Assembly (NCBI GenBank): GCA_014621425.1
Contig: JAANBB010000075.1
Coordinates: forward strand, 62,001 to 126,000
Direction: 5' to 3'
Origin: Cylindrodendrum hubeiense
Taxonomy: Eukaryota; Ascomycota; Sordariomycetes; Hypocreales; Nectriaceae
Length of the DNA: 64,000 nucleotides
The translations under genes and the position numbers were made by a program. Each line of letters opens with the position of its first letter. Position 1 is the stretch's first letter. The notes below the pieces were generated by a model. The model did no database searches. It had not been told where the DNA came from and saw only the letters and a program-made list of their open reading frames with translations. Positions 1-9,396 of this stretch are shown here, piece by piece.

Positions 1-88
1 TTTTTTTTCCTAGCCCCGGCGACGACGACCGCTTGCTCAACACCAACGAAACCAACATCACGACATTGCCCACTCACCTCCAGACAAG

Positions 89-715
89 ATGCGCCCCCTC
101 ACGGAAAAAGAGACCCAGGTCCTCTTCGAGAAGCTTGCCACCTACACCGGCAACTCTCTCAAGAACCTCATCGCGCCCCTCGACAACTCTCCCAATGCCG
201 ACCGATACGTCTTCAGGCTGGTGAAGGACCGAGTTTACTACGTCCGCCTCTCCATTGCGAACATCGCGACCTCCATTGCCCGCGAGAAGCTCCTCTCCCT
301 CGGCACGTGTCTTGGTAAGCCATCTGGATGATTGAGCCCCGGTTCGCACACCCCAGCTAACCCAATCCCTCCAGGCAAGTTCACCAAGTCTGGCAAGTTC
401 CGAATGCACATCACCGCGCTGCCCATCATTTCCGAGCATGCCCGCTACAAGATCTGGGTCAAGGAGAACGGAACGATGCCCTTCTTGTATGGTGGAAACA
501 CCGTCAAGGCGCACGTCGGCCGCTGGTCTGAGGATTGCCCCGAGCACCAGGGTGTCGTCGTCTACAGCATGAACGACACTCCCCTGGGATTCGGCGTCAC
601 CGCGCGCAGCACTGCCGAGGCCAGGAGACTGGACCCCACGGGTGTTGTCTGCTTTAGGCAGGCGGACTGTGGAGAGTTCCTCCGTGATGAGGACAACTTG
701 TTTGCGACTGGTTAG
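89..715 (+). CDS. NIP7: 60S ribosome biogenesis protein NIP7
   Basis: Two exons (89-314 and 375-715) joined across a 60-nt intron with donor GTAAGC and acceptor CCAG give 188 residues, close to the roughly 180 usual for Nip7. The product begins MRPLTEKE and contains the family-typical stretches YYVRLS and MPFLYGGN. The C-terminal half, encoded by exon 2, corresponds to the PUA RNA-binding domain, and the N-terminal half to the Nip7 pre-PUA domain. Nip7 acts in the nucleolus in 27S pre-rRNA processing and assembly of the 60S subunit. The intron falls inside a Gly codon and the frame is restored exactly. Only 88 bases of upstream sequence are in the window, beginning with a T-tract followed by CTAG that could be the 3' end of a 5'-UTR intron. 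The gene is convergent with PRO1, whose stop lies 166 bp downstream. Confidence 0.93.
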
Positions 716-881
716 TCCAGATGGTCGATACCAGGACATTACTGGCGTTGGGGTGTTTATCCATTTGAGTGGCGTTTTGGGGATAAAATTTGGCAGTCAT
801 GTCAATCAATATTTGAATTATCAGATAGGCACTTGTTAATCAAAGACGCTGTATTTGCTTGGCCCCCATCTATTCATTTTC

Positions 882-2695
882 CTATTCCACAATCGCTTGA
901 TTAATCTCCCGGGTCGGGGTTACAGGTCGGCTTTCTCTCCTAAAGAAGCCGACATGTTGGCGATGCACAACGTACTCGCTATCGGCATATCCTAAGATGT
1001 CCTGGATATCCACGCTCTGGTGCCCCTTGATTCGTGAAATCTCAGCGGCTGCATAGTTGACAATCGCTCTGCCGACCTCTTCAGGGTTCTCCCAGAGCTT
1101 CCCATTAGGGCCAGGAGACCTTCGCCGTTGCACGACAACGAGACGGACGACTTCTTGCTGGGCGAAGTTGCCCTTGACATCGACGACTCCCACCGGGAGT
1201 AGGCCCGCCTTGCCGATCAGTGCCTTGTGAGCCCCTGAGTCGATGTACAAGGTGCCGTGTGGGTTCGGCGTGTGTAGGAGCCAGAAATGCCTGTCTCGGA
1301 TGGGATCCTCCGAGGGCAAGAACCGCGTGTGCAGTGGAACGCTCAAATCTTCCGATGATGGGGGGGTTGATAGTTTCAGGGATGACGTTGATCGTGAGAG
1401 GGACTCCTCGCCATGGTCCTCGGCGGAGGGGGATGATGATGAGGATGGTTTCCGCTTCGCCTGGAGATAGCGGACGATGTTGAGGACATTTCCTGGATTG
1501 GAGGACTTGGCAATAATCGTCGTAACTCCTGCCGAGGTTCCCAGCCGGGCGGCTATGATCTTGGTGCTCATGCCACCAGTGCCAAGTGAGGATCCAGCGC
1601 TCGACACTGAGTCTCATTAGTTTTGGAGCCTGTACTGGTAAACAGGGTGCACGTACCGTCCGCTTGCAACGCTGAAATGTCATCTACTACCTCAATGGGT
1701 TGGGCATCTGGGTTCGTGCGAGGATTCTTGTCGTAGAGACAATCGACATCCGTCATGAGGAACAGCATGTCGGCGTGGATCATGGCAGCGGTAATAGCAG
1801 AAAGGGTATCATTGTCGCCAAATTTGATTTCGGCAACAGCCAAAGTGTCGTTCTCATTAACAATCGGGATGACACCTTGTTCCAGCAAGGCGTTGAAGGT
1901 GTTTTGCGCATTGTGATATCTCGTTCGCTAGGGTGGCAGATGTCAGCTTGGGCAGCACTCACACCCACCAATACGAGGGGGCTCATACGTCTGCAATATC
2001 GTTTCGGGTGAGTAGAATCTGGGCAACCGGCTGCCTCAAGTGGTTGAATAGGCTATCCCATAGGCTGATCAAGCGACATTGACCGATGGCAGCTAGTGCC
2101 TGTGGGAAGTGGTTAGGTCTCCGTGACAGGGCGTATTCTCGTCGTCCTGGGTCTCACCTGCAACTGTGCGAGATGCTTTGGCCGCTTCTCAACGTCCATG
2201 CGCCGGAGACCAACCCCGATGGCTCCCGAAGAGACAATGACCACTCGGTGGCCATCTTTGCGCAGCTTAACGGCTGTGTCGACGATGAGAGTCAGAATCG
2301 GCAGCAGGGGCTCGTGAGTCTTCTCATCGACGATGGAGCTGGTTCCTGTGCGTACGCCGTGTCAGTGAGGGTACGCAGCAATAGCCAATAGTGATGCAGC
2401 GGCGGGCCAGGCAGCAAAAGCTCAAGGTAAACAGACCCAGCTTGATGACAATGGTCAAGGGCTTATTCCCCTTCATATCTGCAACACGGCGGGGGTTGAA
2501 TGTCAGTGAGTGTTCGTGTTCGTAGCGGGGTGAGTGTGTGAGTTGGCGAGTTGGCGAGTCTGTGAGTTTTCGTCGTCGGTCCTGGCCGAGCGATACAACC
2601 ACAACCAGACCGCAAAACGTGTATATATAGCTCAGGACAGGGGTATCGGATCACCAAGGACACCGCTTACAATGGCTAACGTTTTCACTTGTCAT
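882..2695 (-). CDS. PRO1: Glutamate 5-kinase (gamma-glutamyl kinase), proline biosynthesis
   Basis: ATP-dependent phosphorylation of glutamate, the first step of proline synthesis. Exons on the minus strand: 2695-2671, 2478-2437, 2345-2158, 2099-1989, 1927-1657 and 1606-882; every junction is GT-AG and keeps frame (453 residues; yeast Pro1 is about 430). The amino-acid-kinase domain shows [31 protein letters not shown] and [12 protein letters not shown]; a PUA domain follows in the last exon ([26 protein letters not shown]). The kinase and PUA parts are separated by a Ser-rich linker. The first exon is only 25 nt and is my inference from donor GTAAGC, branch CTGAC and acceptor TTGCAG; the alternative start is the ATG at 2476, which would place the TATATATA at 2622-2629 in the promoter. 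The gene shares its upstream region with divergent ATP23. Confidence 0.92.
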
Positions 2696-3136
2696 TTCGT
2701 ACGCCCTGTTGCCGTCAATGCGGGACTGCTGTTTGGTTTGTCAAGCGTTGGGCGTGGGCGTCTCGATTTGTAGAACCCTGGCGAATCCCGCCCCCAGCGG
2801 TCAACTTGATTGGGCTGCCTGCCACGGGACGTGAAAAATAGTGGTAAGACCCGATGTCGGGCCCCTGCGCACTGACTCTTCGCACTGACTCTTCCCGCTG
2901 GGCAGTCGCACCCACCCAGGACCTGCTCGACGACTCGTCGCAGCTCACCGCCCTCGGGTGCGGGACCGCCCCGGGACGGCAGAATTTCTGACGTGCAGAA
3001 GGCAGAGGCGATGGCTTGCGTCGCGACGGTGACGACAGCAGTACATCGGGTTTGCTTGCCGAGAAACAGGACAATTGCTAGCGGAATCAAACCTCGCCGA
3101 GTCTAACCAGGCCACGGCCCCAGAAACGTCGCAACC
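2696..3136. promoter_or_regulatory. Divergent promoter region PRO1 / ATP23
   Basis: 441 bp between the proposed PRO1 start (reading left) and the ATP23 start (reading right). It contains an exact 13-bp tandem duplication with TGACTC cores, described separately. No other element is clear to me. Confidence 0.6.
2869..2894. promoter_or_regulatory. Tandem 13-bp repeat with two Gcn4/Cpc1-like TGACTC cores
   Basis: The 13-mer GCACTGACTCTTC occurs twice back to back (2869-2881 and 2882-2894) with no mismatch. TGACTC (2873-2878 and 2886-2891) is the core half of the Gcn4/Cpc1 general amino-acid-control site. The position, about 175-200 bp upstream of the proposed PRO1 start, fits control of an amino-acid biosynthetic gene. 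The function is inferred. Confidence 0.5.
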
Positions 3137-4008
3137 ATGGCCGCCGAATCCCCGGCACCGACCTCCACCCCAGCGGCTGCTCCAGGCCCCTCATCCAACG
3201 AGCAGCACGAGCAGCACAAACAGCACAAGCAGCCCAAAGAGGTCTTCAACGATCCCGCTCGCACAGGCTTCGACCCCGAGACGAAATGGTGGATGAACTA
3301 CTTCAAGATCCTCTCCGGGAACATGACCCCGGAGGGCCAATTTCACTACCGCGAATGGCGCTACCGCGTCCACGAGCAACGCGACTGCAAACGCTGCGAG
3401 GACTACCGCGATTGGCTCTTCACCTACTCCCCCGTCGTGCGCTTCATGTCGGAGAAAATTGGAGATCTCAATGGGCGACTGGACCGTTCCAACGTCGTCT
3501 GCCGCCGTTGTCCCGCGCACCTCGAGGAGGACGGCCAGGTTCATCGCCAATCTGGCGGTTTCAGTCCCAACCACGGCATCCTGCTGTGCGCCAACGAGGT
3601 GCGCGACCGGAAACATCTGGAGGATACACTGGCGCATGAGATGGTACATGCGTGGGACCATCTAAGATGGAAGGTGGACTGGACTGGCGGCAAAGACCTG
3701 AAGCACGCCGCATGCACAGAGGTGAGTTCTCAACCTTGGTTCTACTTGAGCCGCAGAATACTAACCACTCCCTCCACAAGATTCGCGCTTCAATGCTTAG
3801 CGGAGAGTGCAGGTGGACCAGAGAAGCCTTCACAAGAGGAAATTGGAAGTTGACGCAGCAGTTCCAGAACTGCGTACGGAACAGGGCAATGCAGTCTGTC
3901 ATGGCTCGCCCACAATGCAAGGACGAGGCCCACGCCTCCAAGGTCATTAACCAAGTCTGGGACTCTTGCTTCTCAGACACGCGGCCGTTTGACGAGGTCT
4001 ACAGATGA
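3137..4008 (+). CDS. ATP23: Mitochondrial inner membrane metalloprotease ATP23
   Basis: Exons 3137-3721 and 3781-4008, joined across a 59-nt GT-AG intron in phase 0, give 270 residues. Atp23 is the intermembrane-space metalloprotease that matures Atp6 and chaperones F0 assembly. The zinc-protease motif HEMVH (HEXXH) lies at about residues 167-171, preceded by LLCANEV and followed by [11 protein letters not shown], the typical surroundings in this family. Many Cys residues (CKRCEDY, CRRCP, exon-2 CRW and the C-terminal DSCFSD) match the disulfide-rich fold imported by the Mia40 route. The first 40 or so residues are a Pro/Gln/His-rich, probably disordered lead. Convergent with the Aurora kinase gene. 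Confidence 0.93.
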
Positions 4009-4299
4009 TTGGATTTGCCGTATTCAGGCCTGTATTATATAAGAAAAAGACTCGACGAGGGGCTCTGAAACGAGCAGCGTGAAGCCTCTCTACTTACTCC
4101 AATGCCATTTAACGATACCCCAAAACAAACATATTGGAACAGTATTCTCATTTCGGTTGACTGTTTTGAAAGAATCCACAAAAAAAAGAACTCGTTACTC
4201 CCTCCTAATGCACACGCCAGTTTCCCTCATTGATATGCCAATATATTAACAAACGCCTTTAACCCCAGGCTACCCAGTTCATGCCATATCGTTACTTCG

Positions 4300-5603
4300 T
4301 CATGATTGCCTCTCGCGGCTGGTGGTGGCCTTCTCGCCCTTGCCGCAGTGCTTCACGATCCAAGGGTGAACGGCAACCTCGTCGAGGGAGATGCGCTTCT
4401 CAGGGTCCAACACGAGGAGCTGAATGTGTGTCAGTAATTGGCGTCTCACTCACGCACGTCTGGAATCGAATGCTTACCCTCTTGATGAGATCAGTAGCCT
4501 CAGAGCTCACCCACGAAGGGACCGTCATGTCGCAGCGCGTAATCCTTCGCTGAGTGACAACGGCTTGGTCCTCGAATGGTGCCTCGCCCACCAGGAACTC
4601 ATACGTCAGGACACCCAAGCTCCACAGGTCAACCTTATCACCGTACCAGTTCTTCGTAGATCCGGGCTTGATCATCTCTGGGGGAAGGTAATCAAGAGTT
4701 CCACACAGGGTGGTTCTCCGGTTGCTTGGGGCGTGGACACTCCATCCGAAATCCGAAATTTTAATCTCCCCATGGATGCCGACTAGGATGTTCTCGGGCT
4801 TGATATCTCGGTGAATGACATGCTTCCTGTGCAAGTAGCGGAGGGCCGAGGCCATCTGAGCGATGTACTGTGCAGCCTTCCATTCGGGGAAGCGGTTCTC
4901 TCGCCGTAGGTGTTTGTACAGCTCACCCTTACCAGCAAACTCTAGGATCAGGAAGATTCGCTTGCTGTCGTGGAAGTGACCATAGAGGTTCAAAATGTTG
5001 GGATGCCTCAAGTTGCTCTGGATCTCAATCTCTCTCCTGACCTGCTTCTGGATGTCGCCCTTCAGTTCGCACTTGTGCAGAACCTTGAGAGCACATATGA
5101 ACCCAGTTGTCCGCTCCTTTGCCAGATACACTCGTCCAAACTTGCCCTTGCCGAGAGGCCGGCCGATCTCAAACATGCCGAGGTGGAATTGCTTGGGCAT
5201 GCTTGGCTGCTTGGACATGGTCAGGGCCTTGGACTCAATCTGCTCCTCGAAAGCCTCATCGGAGGTCCTGGATGATGAAGGTAGCGCTTTCCGGGGAGGG
5301 GACGTAGGAGAGGCGACTTTTCGTTGGGCGGCCTGCGAAGGCAGTGTGACGACGGTGTTGCTTGTGTGTGATTGAAGGGCAACCTTGAAGAGGTTTGGTC
5401 GACTGGCGCCGTGGGGGAGTTGCGAAGATCCCGAGGAGATTGCCGCCTGTTCCAGTTAGCATCTCATCGTTCTGGAGTCAAAGAGCTGACAATGCGATTC
5501 GTACCTTGGATTTGGGGTAGATCTTGGATCCATCCCCGAGATGATCATTCTCATCATTGACGGACATGCCCTCGAAGCGCGCCTCAAGAGTGCGGGTAGC
5601 CAT
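4300..5603 (-). CDS. IPL1: Aurora serine/threonine kinase (Ipl1/Ark1 type)
   Basis: Exons 5603-5505, 5446-4478 and 4419-4300 (introns of 58 nt each) encode 395 residues. The catalytic subunit of the chromosomal passenger complex, which corrects kinetochore-microtubule attachment. Kinase landmarks: glycine loop GKGKFGRV (about 132-139), lysine in ICALK (about 154), HRDIKPEN (catalytic Asp about 247), [19 protein letters not shown], where the DFGWSVHAP and RRTTLCGT signature is Aurora-specific and holds the activation-loop threonine, then LDYLPPEM. The first 110 residues are a short, variable Ser/Pro-rich extension beginning [13 protein letters not shown]; this start was chosen because exon 1 joins in phase 0 with a GTACGA donor. 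The last exon supplies the C-terminal lobe end ([18 protein letters not shown]). Only one Aurora gene is expected in ascomycetes. Confidence 0.95.
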
Positions 5604-6160
5604 TGTGATCGATCGGGGACTGCACAACTGCTGGGGTTAGTAGGAAGTTGGAGAGTGAGGAGGGTGTTTGCTGGGGAGAGTTCAAATACAAAGCGGCCTA
5701 GACATGTATCGCGGTGGTCATGCTGGTGGACGGGGCAAACAACTGGGGATATCCGGTTGTCAGGGCAACGGGCGCTTGGTGCGACATGCGGCCGTGACTA
5801 AGCTGTGGCAACGAACCTCAGCTGCCATCATCACAACACCATAACATCATCATACCATATTATTAGCTGCATTTACACCGCATTTTTGATTAACTTCCAT
5901 TCAGTCTATAAAATTCAAATGGGGCATCCTGTAATTATGCAAACCTCGATGCGCGAGCATTAGATGATCTACTGGCCCTCAATCCCAACCCGATATCCAA
6001 TATCATGCCAGCTCCGACATGACAACATTTCCAACTCCCGTCTAAAACCACAGAACTTATCCCACGCAACCCATCTCTTGTCGAAGTAACAATTGAAGCA
6101 ATGCAATGTAATCGAGCTTGCACATCGAGGTCTGGAAGTAACAGGGAGGCACCTCCATGA
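5604..6160. other. Intergenic, upstream of Aurora kinase
   Basis: 557 bp between the Aurora start and the stop of the orphan gene to its right, both on the minus strand. It must hold the Aurora promoter and the orphan's 3' end. I saw no MCB (ACGCGT) cell-cycle box and no coding sequence. Confidence 0.5.
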
Positions 6161-7324
6161 TCACCAAGAAACCGGTTCAATCGGTAGGTCAAACACAGCA
6201 GCCTGAACCCCCAGGAATCGCTGCTTAGCAATATAAAACAGTCTCTGCCGGGTGCGTTTATTTTCGTTACTGCGATGCCCTTTCAGAACTTCCTCAGCGT
6301 GCAGGAGTCTTTCCATCGCGGTTCCAGCCCGCTGCGCCGCTCGCTTTGCCTCGTGGAACTGGTCTCGGGACAAGCTACGGCGCATCCCAACATAGTCGTT
6401 GAGTATCTGGCACTCCTCTTTCCATAAGCTGAGGTTCTCGAGGATGTAACGGAGGGCCTGGGGCTCTTGCTCGTAGGTATACCGCAAATCCTTGCGGGTC
6501 AGCTCCTGGTAGTGATAGAGGTTGTAGTCGTTCTGAACATCGCCCCATAGATGCAAGTAAGGGATGATGTTATTGATTTTCCGCTCGACAGTTAGAACCC
6601 TGTTAATGACATGATCGGGGTTTGGGCGGAAGACCAGCGAGTACCAGACTTTGCGCCACGCGAGGTATAACTTCGACAGCTCATCGAAGCCATTGGCGGG
6701 ACGACTCCAGAAGACGGTGTCAGAGAACCAGACTGGCACCTGGGAAAAGAGGACGATCTCCTCCAGGAAGCGGCGAGCGCTATCCCTCTTCAACCTAACC
6801 ACCCAAGCTTGTTGAATCATTGTTTTGTCTAGAAGCTGGAATGTGCGCTGATGGATATATGCCCGGTACTCGACGGAGGGTCTAGCCAGGATATGGCGTG
6901 GCAACTGCACGTTGTCGTCCCAGATGCCTATACCATATTTTCCTTTAGCGTCTTCCTGGCACTTCACCTTCCAGAATTTCGATATCAGTGGGATGATGCT
7001 TTCGACATCGGTATCATGGGCACATCTGTTTGACCCGAGCTTTGTGTTGTCAAGAATGGACCATTGAGAAAGCTTGGTCGAGTTGTCGACATTTTTGGGG
7101 CTGAGTTTGGGATTCAGAGCCGGTTCGAACATAGTTGGGAGGGACTTAGTTTTGGTGGTGATATTCTTGCAACAATGCTCAGTGCAAGTGCCATAGCCAG
7201 TGTTGTAGATGAACGACATGCACTGGGTAAGAGAAGACTCGCTCAGGAGTTGTTTGGCCTCTTCACTGAGTGACCCAGCATAGTGGCCAATTGTCTCGGG
7301 CCGCTGCAGTGTCCAGTCAGTCAT
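6161..7324 (-). CDS. Orphan protein of unknown function, intronless
   Basis: A single open frame of 387 residues from the ATG at 7324 (the frame is open further, to an ATG at 7444, but the segment before MTDWTLQ looks like leader). I do not recognise the family. Visible: a Cys-rich patch CTEHCCKN near residue 50, a region rich in Lys/Trp/Tyr, many aromatic residues through the middle (YLAWRKVWYSLVF), and a basic, probably helical C-terminal third with repeated Arg/Glu/Gln (HEAKRAAQRAGTAMERLL). No signal peptide or membrane segment is evident. Lower GC and more A/T-ending codons than the flanking housekeeping genes suggest low expression or a lineage-restricted gene. A long intact frame supports coding, but without homology this is moderate evidence only. 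Confidence 0.6.
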   Translation of the reverse strand: MTDWTLQRPETIGHYAGSLSEEAKQLLSESSLTQCMSFIYNTGYGTCTEHCCKNITTKTKSLPTMFEPALNPKLSPKNVDNSTKLSQWSILDNTKLGSNRCAHDTDVESIIPLISKFWKVKCQEDAKGKYGIGIWDDNVQLPRHILARPSVEYRAYIHQRTFQLLDKTMIQQAWVVRLKRDSARRFLEEIVLFSQVPVWFSDTVFWSRPANGFDELSKLYLAWRKVWYSLVFRPNPDHVINRVLTVERKINNIIPYLHLWGDVQNDYNLYHYQELTRKDLRYTYEQEPQALRYILENLSLWKEECQILNDYVGMRRSLSRDQFHEAKRAAQRAGTAMERLLHAEEVLKGHRSNENKRTRQRLFYIAKQRFLGVQAAVFDLPIEPVSW

Positions 7325-8175
7325 TTTGACAACGGCTAATTTCTGATTTGAAATGGGTTGTCTGAATTGGTATGGGACGTTCGCTGTAGACTTGTGTGGA
7401 ATCCGGCAAGCAGAGCGCAAGTTGACTTCACGAACCAGGAACAACTTGCGGGATGAGGAGAATGAGGATAGAATGAGCAGCCAGTTGAGCGCTTCTTATA
7501 GGAATTACACAAGTCTCATCGGAGATAGATGGCCAACTCTAACTGCTTGGGTAACTCTGACAACTAACCATGGCTGGCCACAACTCCCTTGATGGAATCC
7601 ATGAACCAAAAAGACACCATCAACTCCGACTGGGTAGGGCCTTGCAAGGTCCTTGGTTTTAAAGTTCGATAATATTCAACTCCCTTCTTTTATCCTTTGC
7701 CATTGTACCTCTGCGTCTTTCAGGAAGCTGGCTCTGTATAGCCCGTCAGGGTGGCAAGGTCTTGACTCCCTTGGCCACCCAAACTAGGTGGGCTCCAGCT
7801 GCAACGTACTACAGACACTGGAGACAACCAATTTTGGCGGATCCCGGATTTCGAAATAGGACACAGACCTGGAATTGAGTTTTTGTTTCTGCTAATCGTG
7901 TGCATCCTTTTCCAGCCTCCAGATGCTGAATCTCAAATGTGACGATATCGGAAGGATCTCACCTTTGGCGGGGTAGAGCATTGCCGTTTGGAGCAGTTTC
8001 GGAGCTCCCCCACCAAACCCCACTACAGCTTCGACTTCGAAACTTCGAAACCGCGGCTCACATCTGTCTGACGTCCCCTCGTAATCCGTCGCCCGCATCC
8101 TCACTCTCGTGACCCTCACCCTGCTCTGCTCTGCTCTGCTCTGTCGTGCTCTGGCAAATCGCTCATCGTGCCAAG
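7325..8175. promoter_or_regulatory. Divergent intergenic region, orphan gene / TIP41
   Basis: 851 bp between two divergent starts. Just upstream of TIP41, at about 8121-8143, a short TCTGC pentanucleotide repeat sits in a pyrimidine-rich leader. No credible reading frame. Confidence 0.5.
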
Positions 8176-9078
8176 ATGAACCCCACAGCCTCCATGAGCC
8201 AGCCATTCCCGACGCCGCAGGCCCTCGCCGCCGGCACGACGACGCACGCGCAGCGTCGGTTCCGCATCGCGACTCGCAAGCTCCCTATCTCCAAGGCCGG
8301 CGTCATCGACGACCTCACCGAACGCCTCGGCATCCCCATGCCTGAGATGATCTTCGGCGACAACCTCGTTGCCATCACCCACGCGCCGTCGGGCTGGTCT
8401 CTCGCCTTCTCCACCCCGGACGCTCTCGACGCCGTCGACAAAACCGACCGCCGCATGCTCAAGGTCGCCTACGCCCGCGACTGGGAGAGCACCCGTGAGG
8501 GCACCACCCAGGGCATCAAGGAGGTTGTCAAACCCTACGACTGGAGCTACTCCACCGACTACGCCGGCACCCTCGACCCAGCCACCGAGAAGCAGTTCCA
8601 GCCCTCGGAGAAGCCTATCCCCATCGAGCTGCTGAAGCGCCGGGACCCGATTTTGTTCTTCGACGACGTCATGCTGTACGAGAGCGAGCTCGACGACAAT
8701 GGCATCTCCATCTTCAGTGTCAAGGTCCGCGTGCACGACAAGCGCATGTTGCTGCTCTGCCGCCTGTTCATGCGCCTTGACAACGTCATCGTTCGGGTAC
8801 GCGACACTCGTGTCTACGTTGACTTTGAGACGGACGAGGTCATCCGCGAGTACACAGCCCAGGAGGACACCTTCGAGAATGTCAAGAGAGTGAGTCAAGA
8901 TCTGCGTGCATCCGAAACCCTGACTGAAGTGCCCTTATTAATTCTCAAATGACAGAACCTGCTCATGTCTGGAAGACTACCCGACGACATCACCATTGCG
9001 ATGCGGGATCCTAACCTGCTCGCCCCTATGCTGCCCTTCGTGGAACAACGAAGGGAGGCCGTCAACTTGAGAGCCTGA
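8176..9078 (+). CDS. TIP41: TIP41-like protein, PP2A/TOR pathway regulator
   Basis: Exons 8176-8889 and 8956-9078 (66-nt intron, donor GTGAGT, phase 0) give 278 residues. Tip41 interacts with Tap42 (alpha4) and type-2A phosphatase catalytic subunits, tuning TORC1 output in nutrient signalling; it is cytosolic. Family features: IPMPEMIFGDN, the positively charged block MLKVAYARDWESTRE, YDWSYSTDYAGT, then RRDPILFFDDVMLYESELDDNG across the conserved core, and MRLDNVIVRVRDTR. A start at 8146 is also in frame; I prefer 8176 because the family begins close to this point and the extra ten residues look like leader. The last exon encodes a short helical tail ending in the FVEQRREAVN region. Convergent with the next gene. 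Confidence 0.93.
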
Positions 9079-9396
9079 GACCACAACTTTTTTCTGTTTT
9101 CTTTTTTGGAGAGAGGCTGCATTGCAAGTTGCGACGGCGTTCCGGACATTTGACGCAAGTTCACGACCCGCGAGGCGGACAGCGAGACAAAACCCCATGA
9201 TAGCATAAGTGTGTTTGATTTGATATCTGAAGGCATATTGGAATGAACCCCCTTTTCCCCAATGGGGCCTGTTCCCAAGCTGTTGGCACATGCAAAAACC
9301 ATCATTCAAGCTCATAAACCCCGTAACTCCTATGTGCTGCTAGCCCCGTGCGGCTCAACGCCCAAGAACTCCACGTCTCCGGCTATCCTCCTTCAT
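9079..9396. other. Convergent 3' intergenic region
   Basis: 318 bp between the TIP41 stop and the stop of the minus-strand gene to its right. It holds 3' UTRs with T-rich tracts near 9090-9108. Nothing else seen. Confidence 0.5.

Noticed and set aside
8116..8898. 260-codon open frame opposite TIP41
   Set aside because: Antisense shadow of a GC-rich coding exon; composition follows the codon bias of the sense gene.
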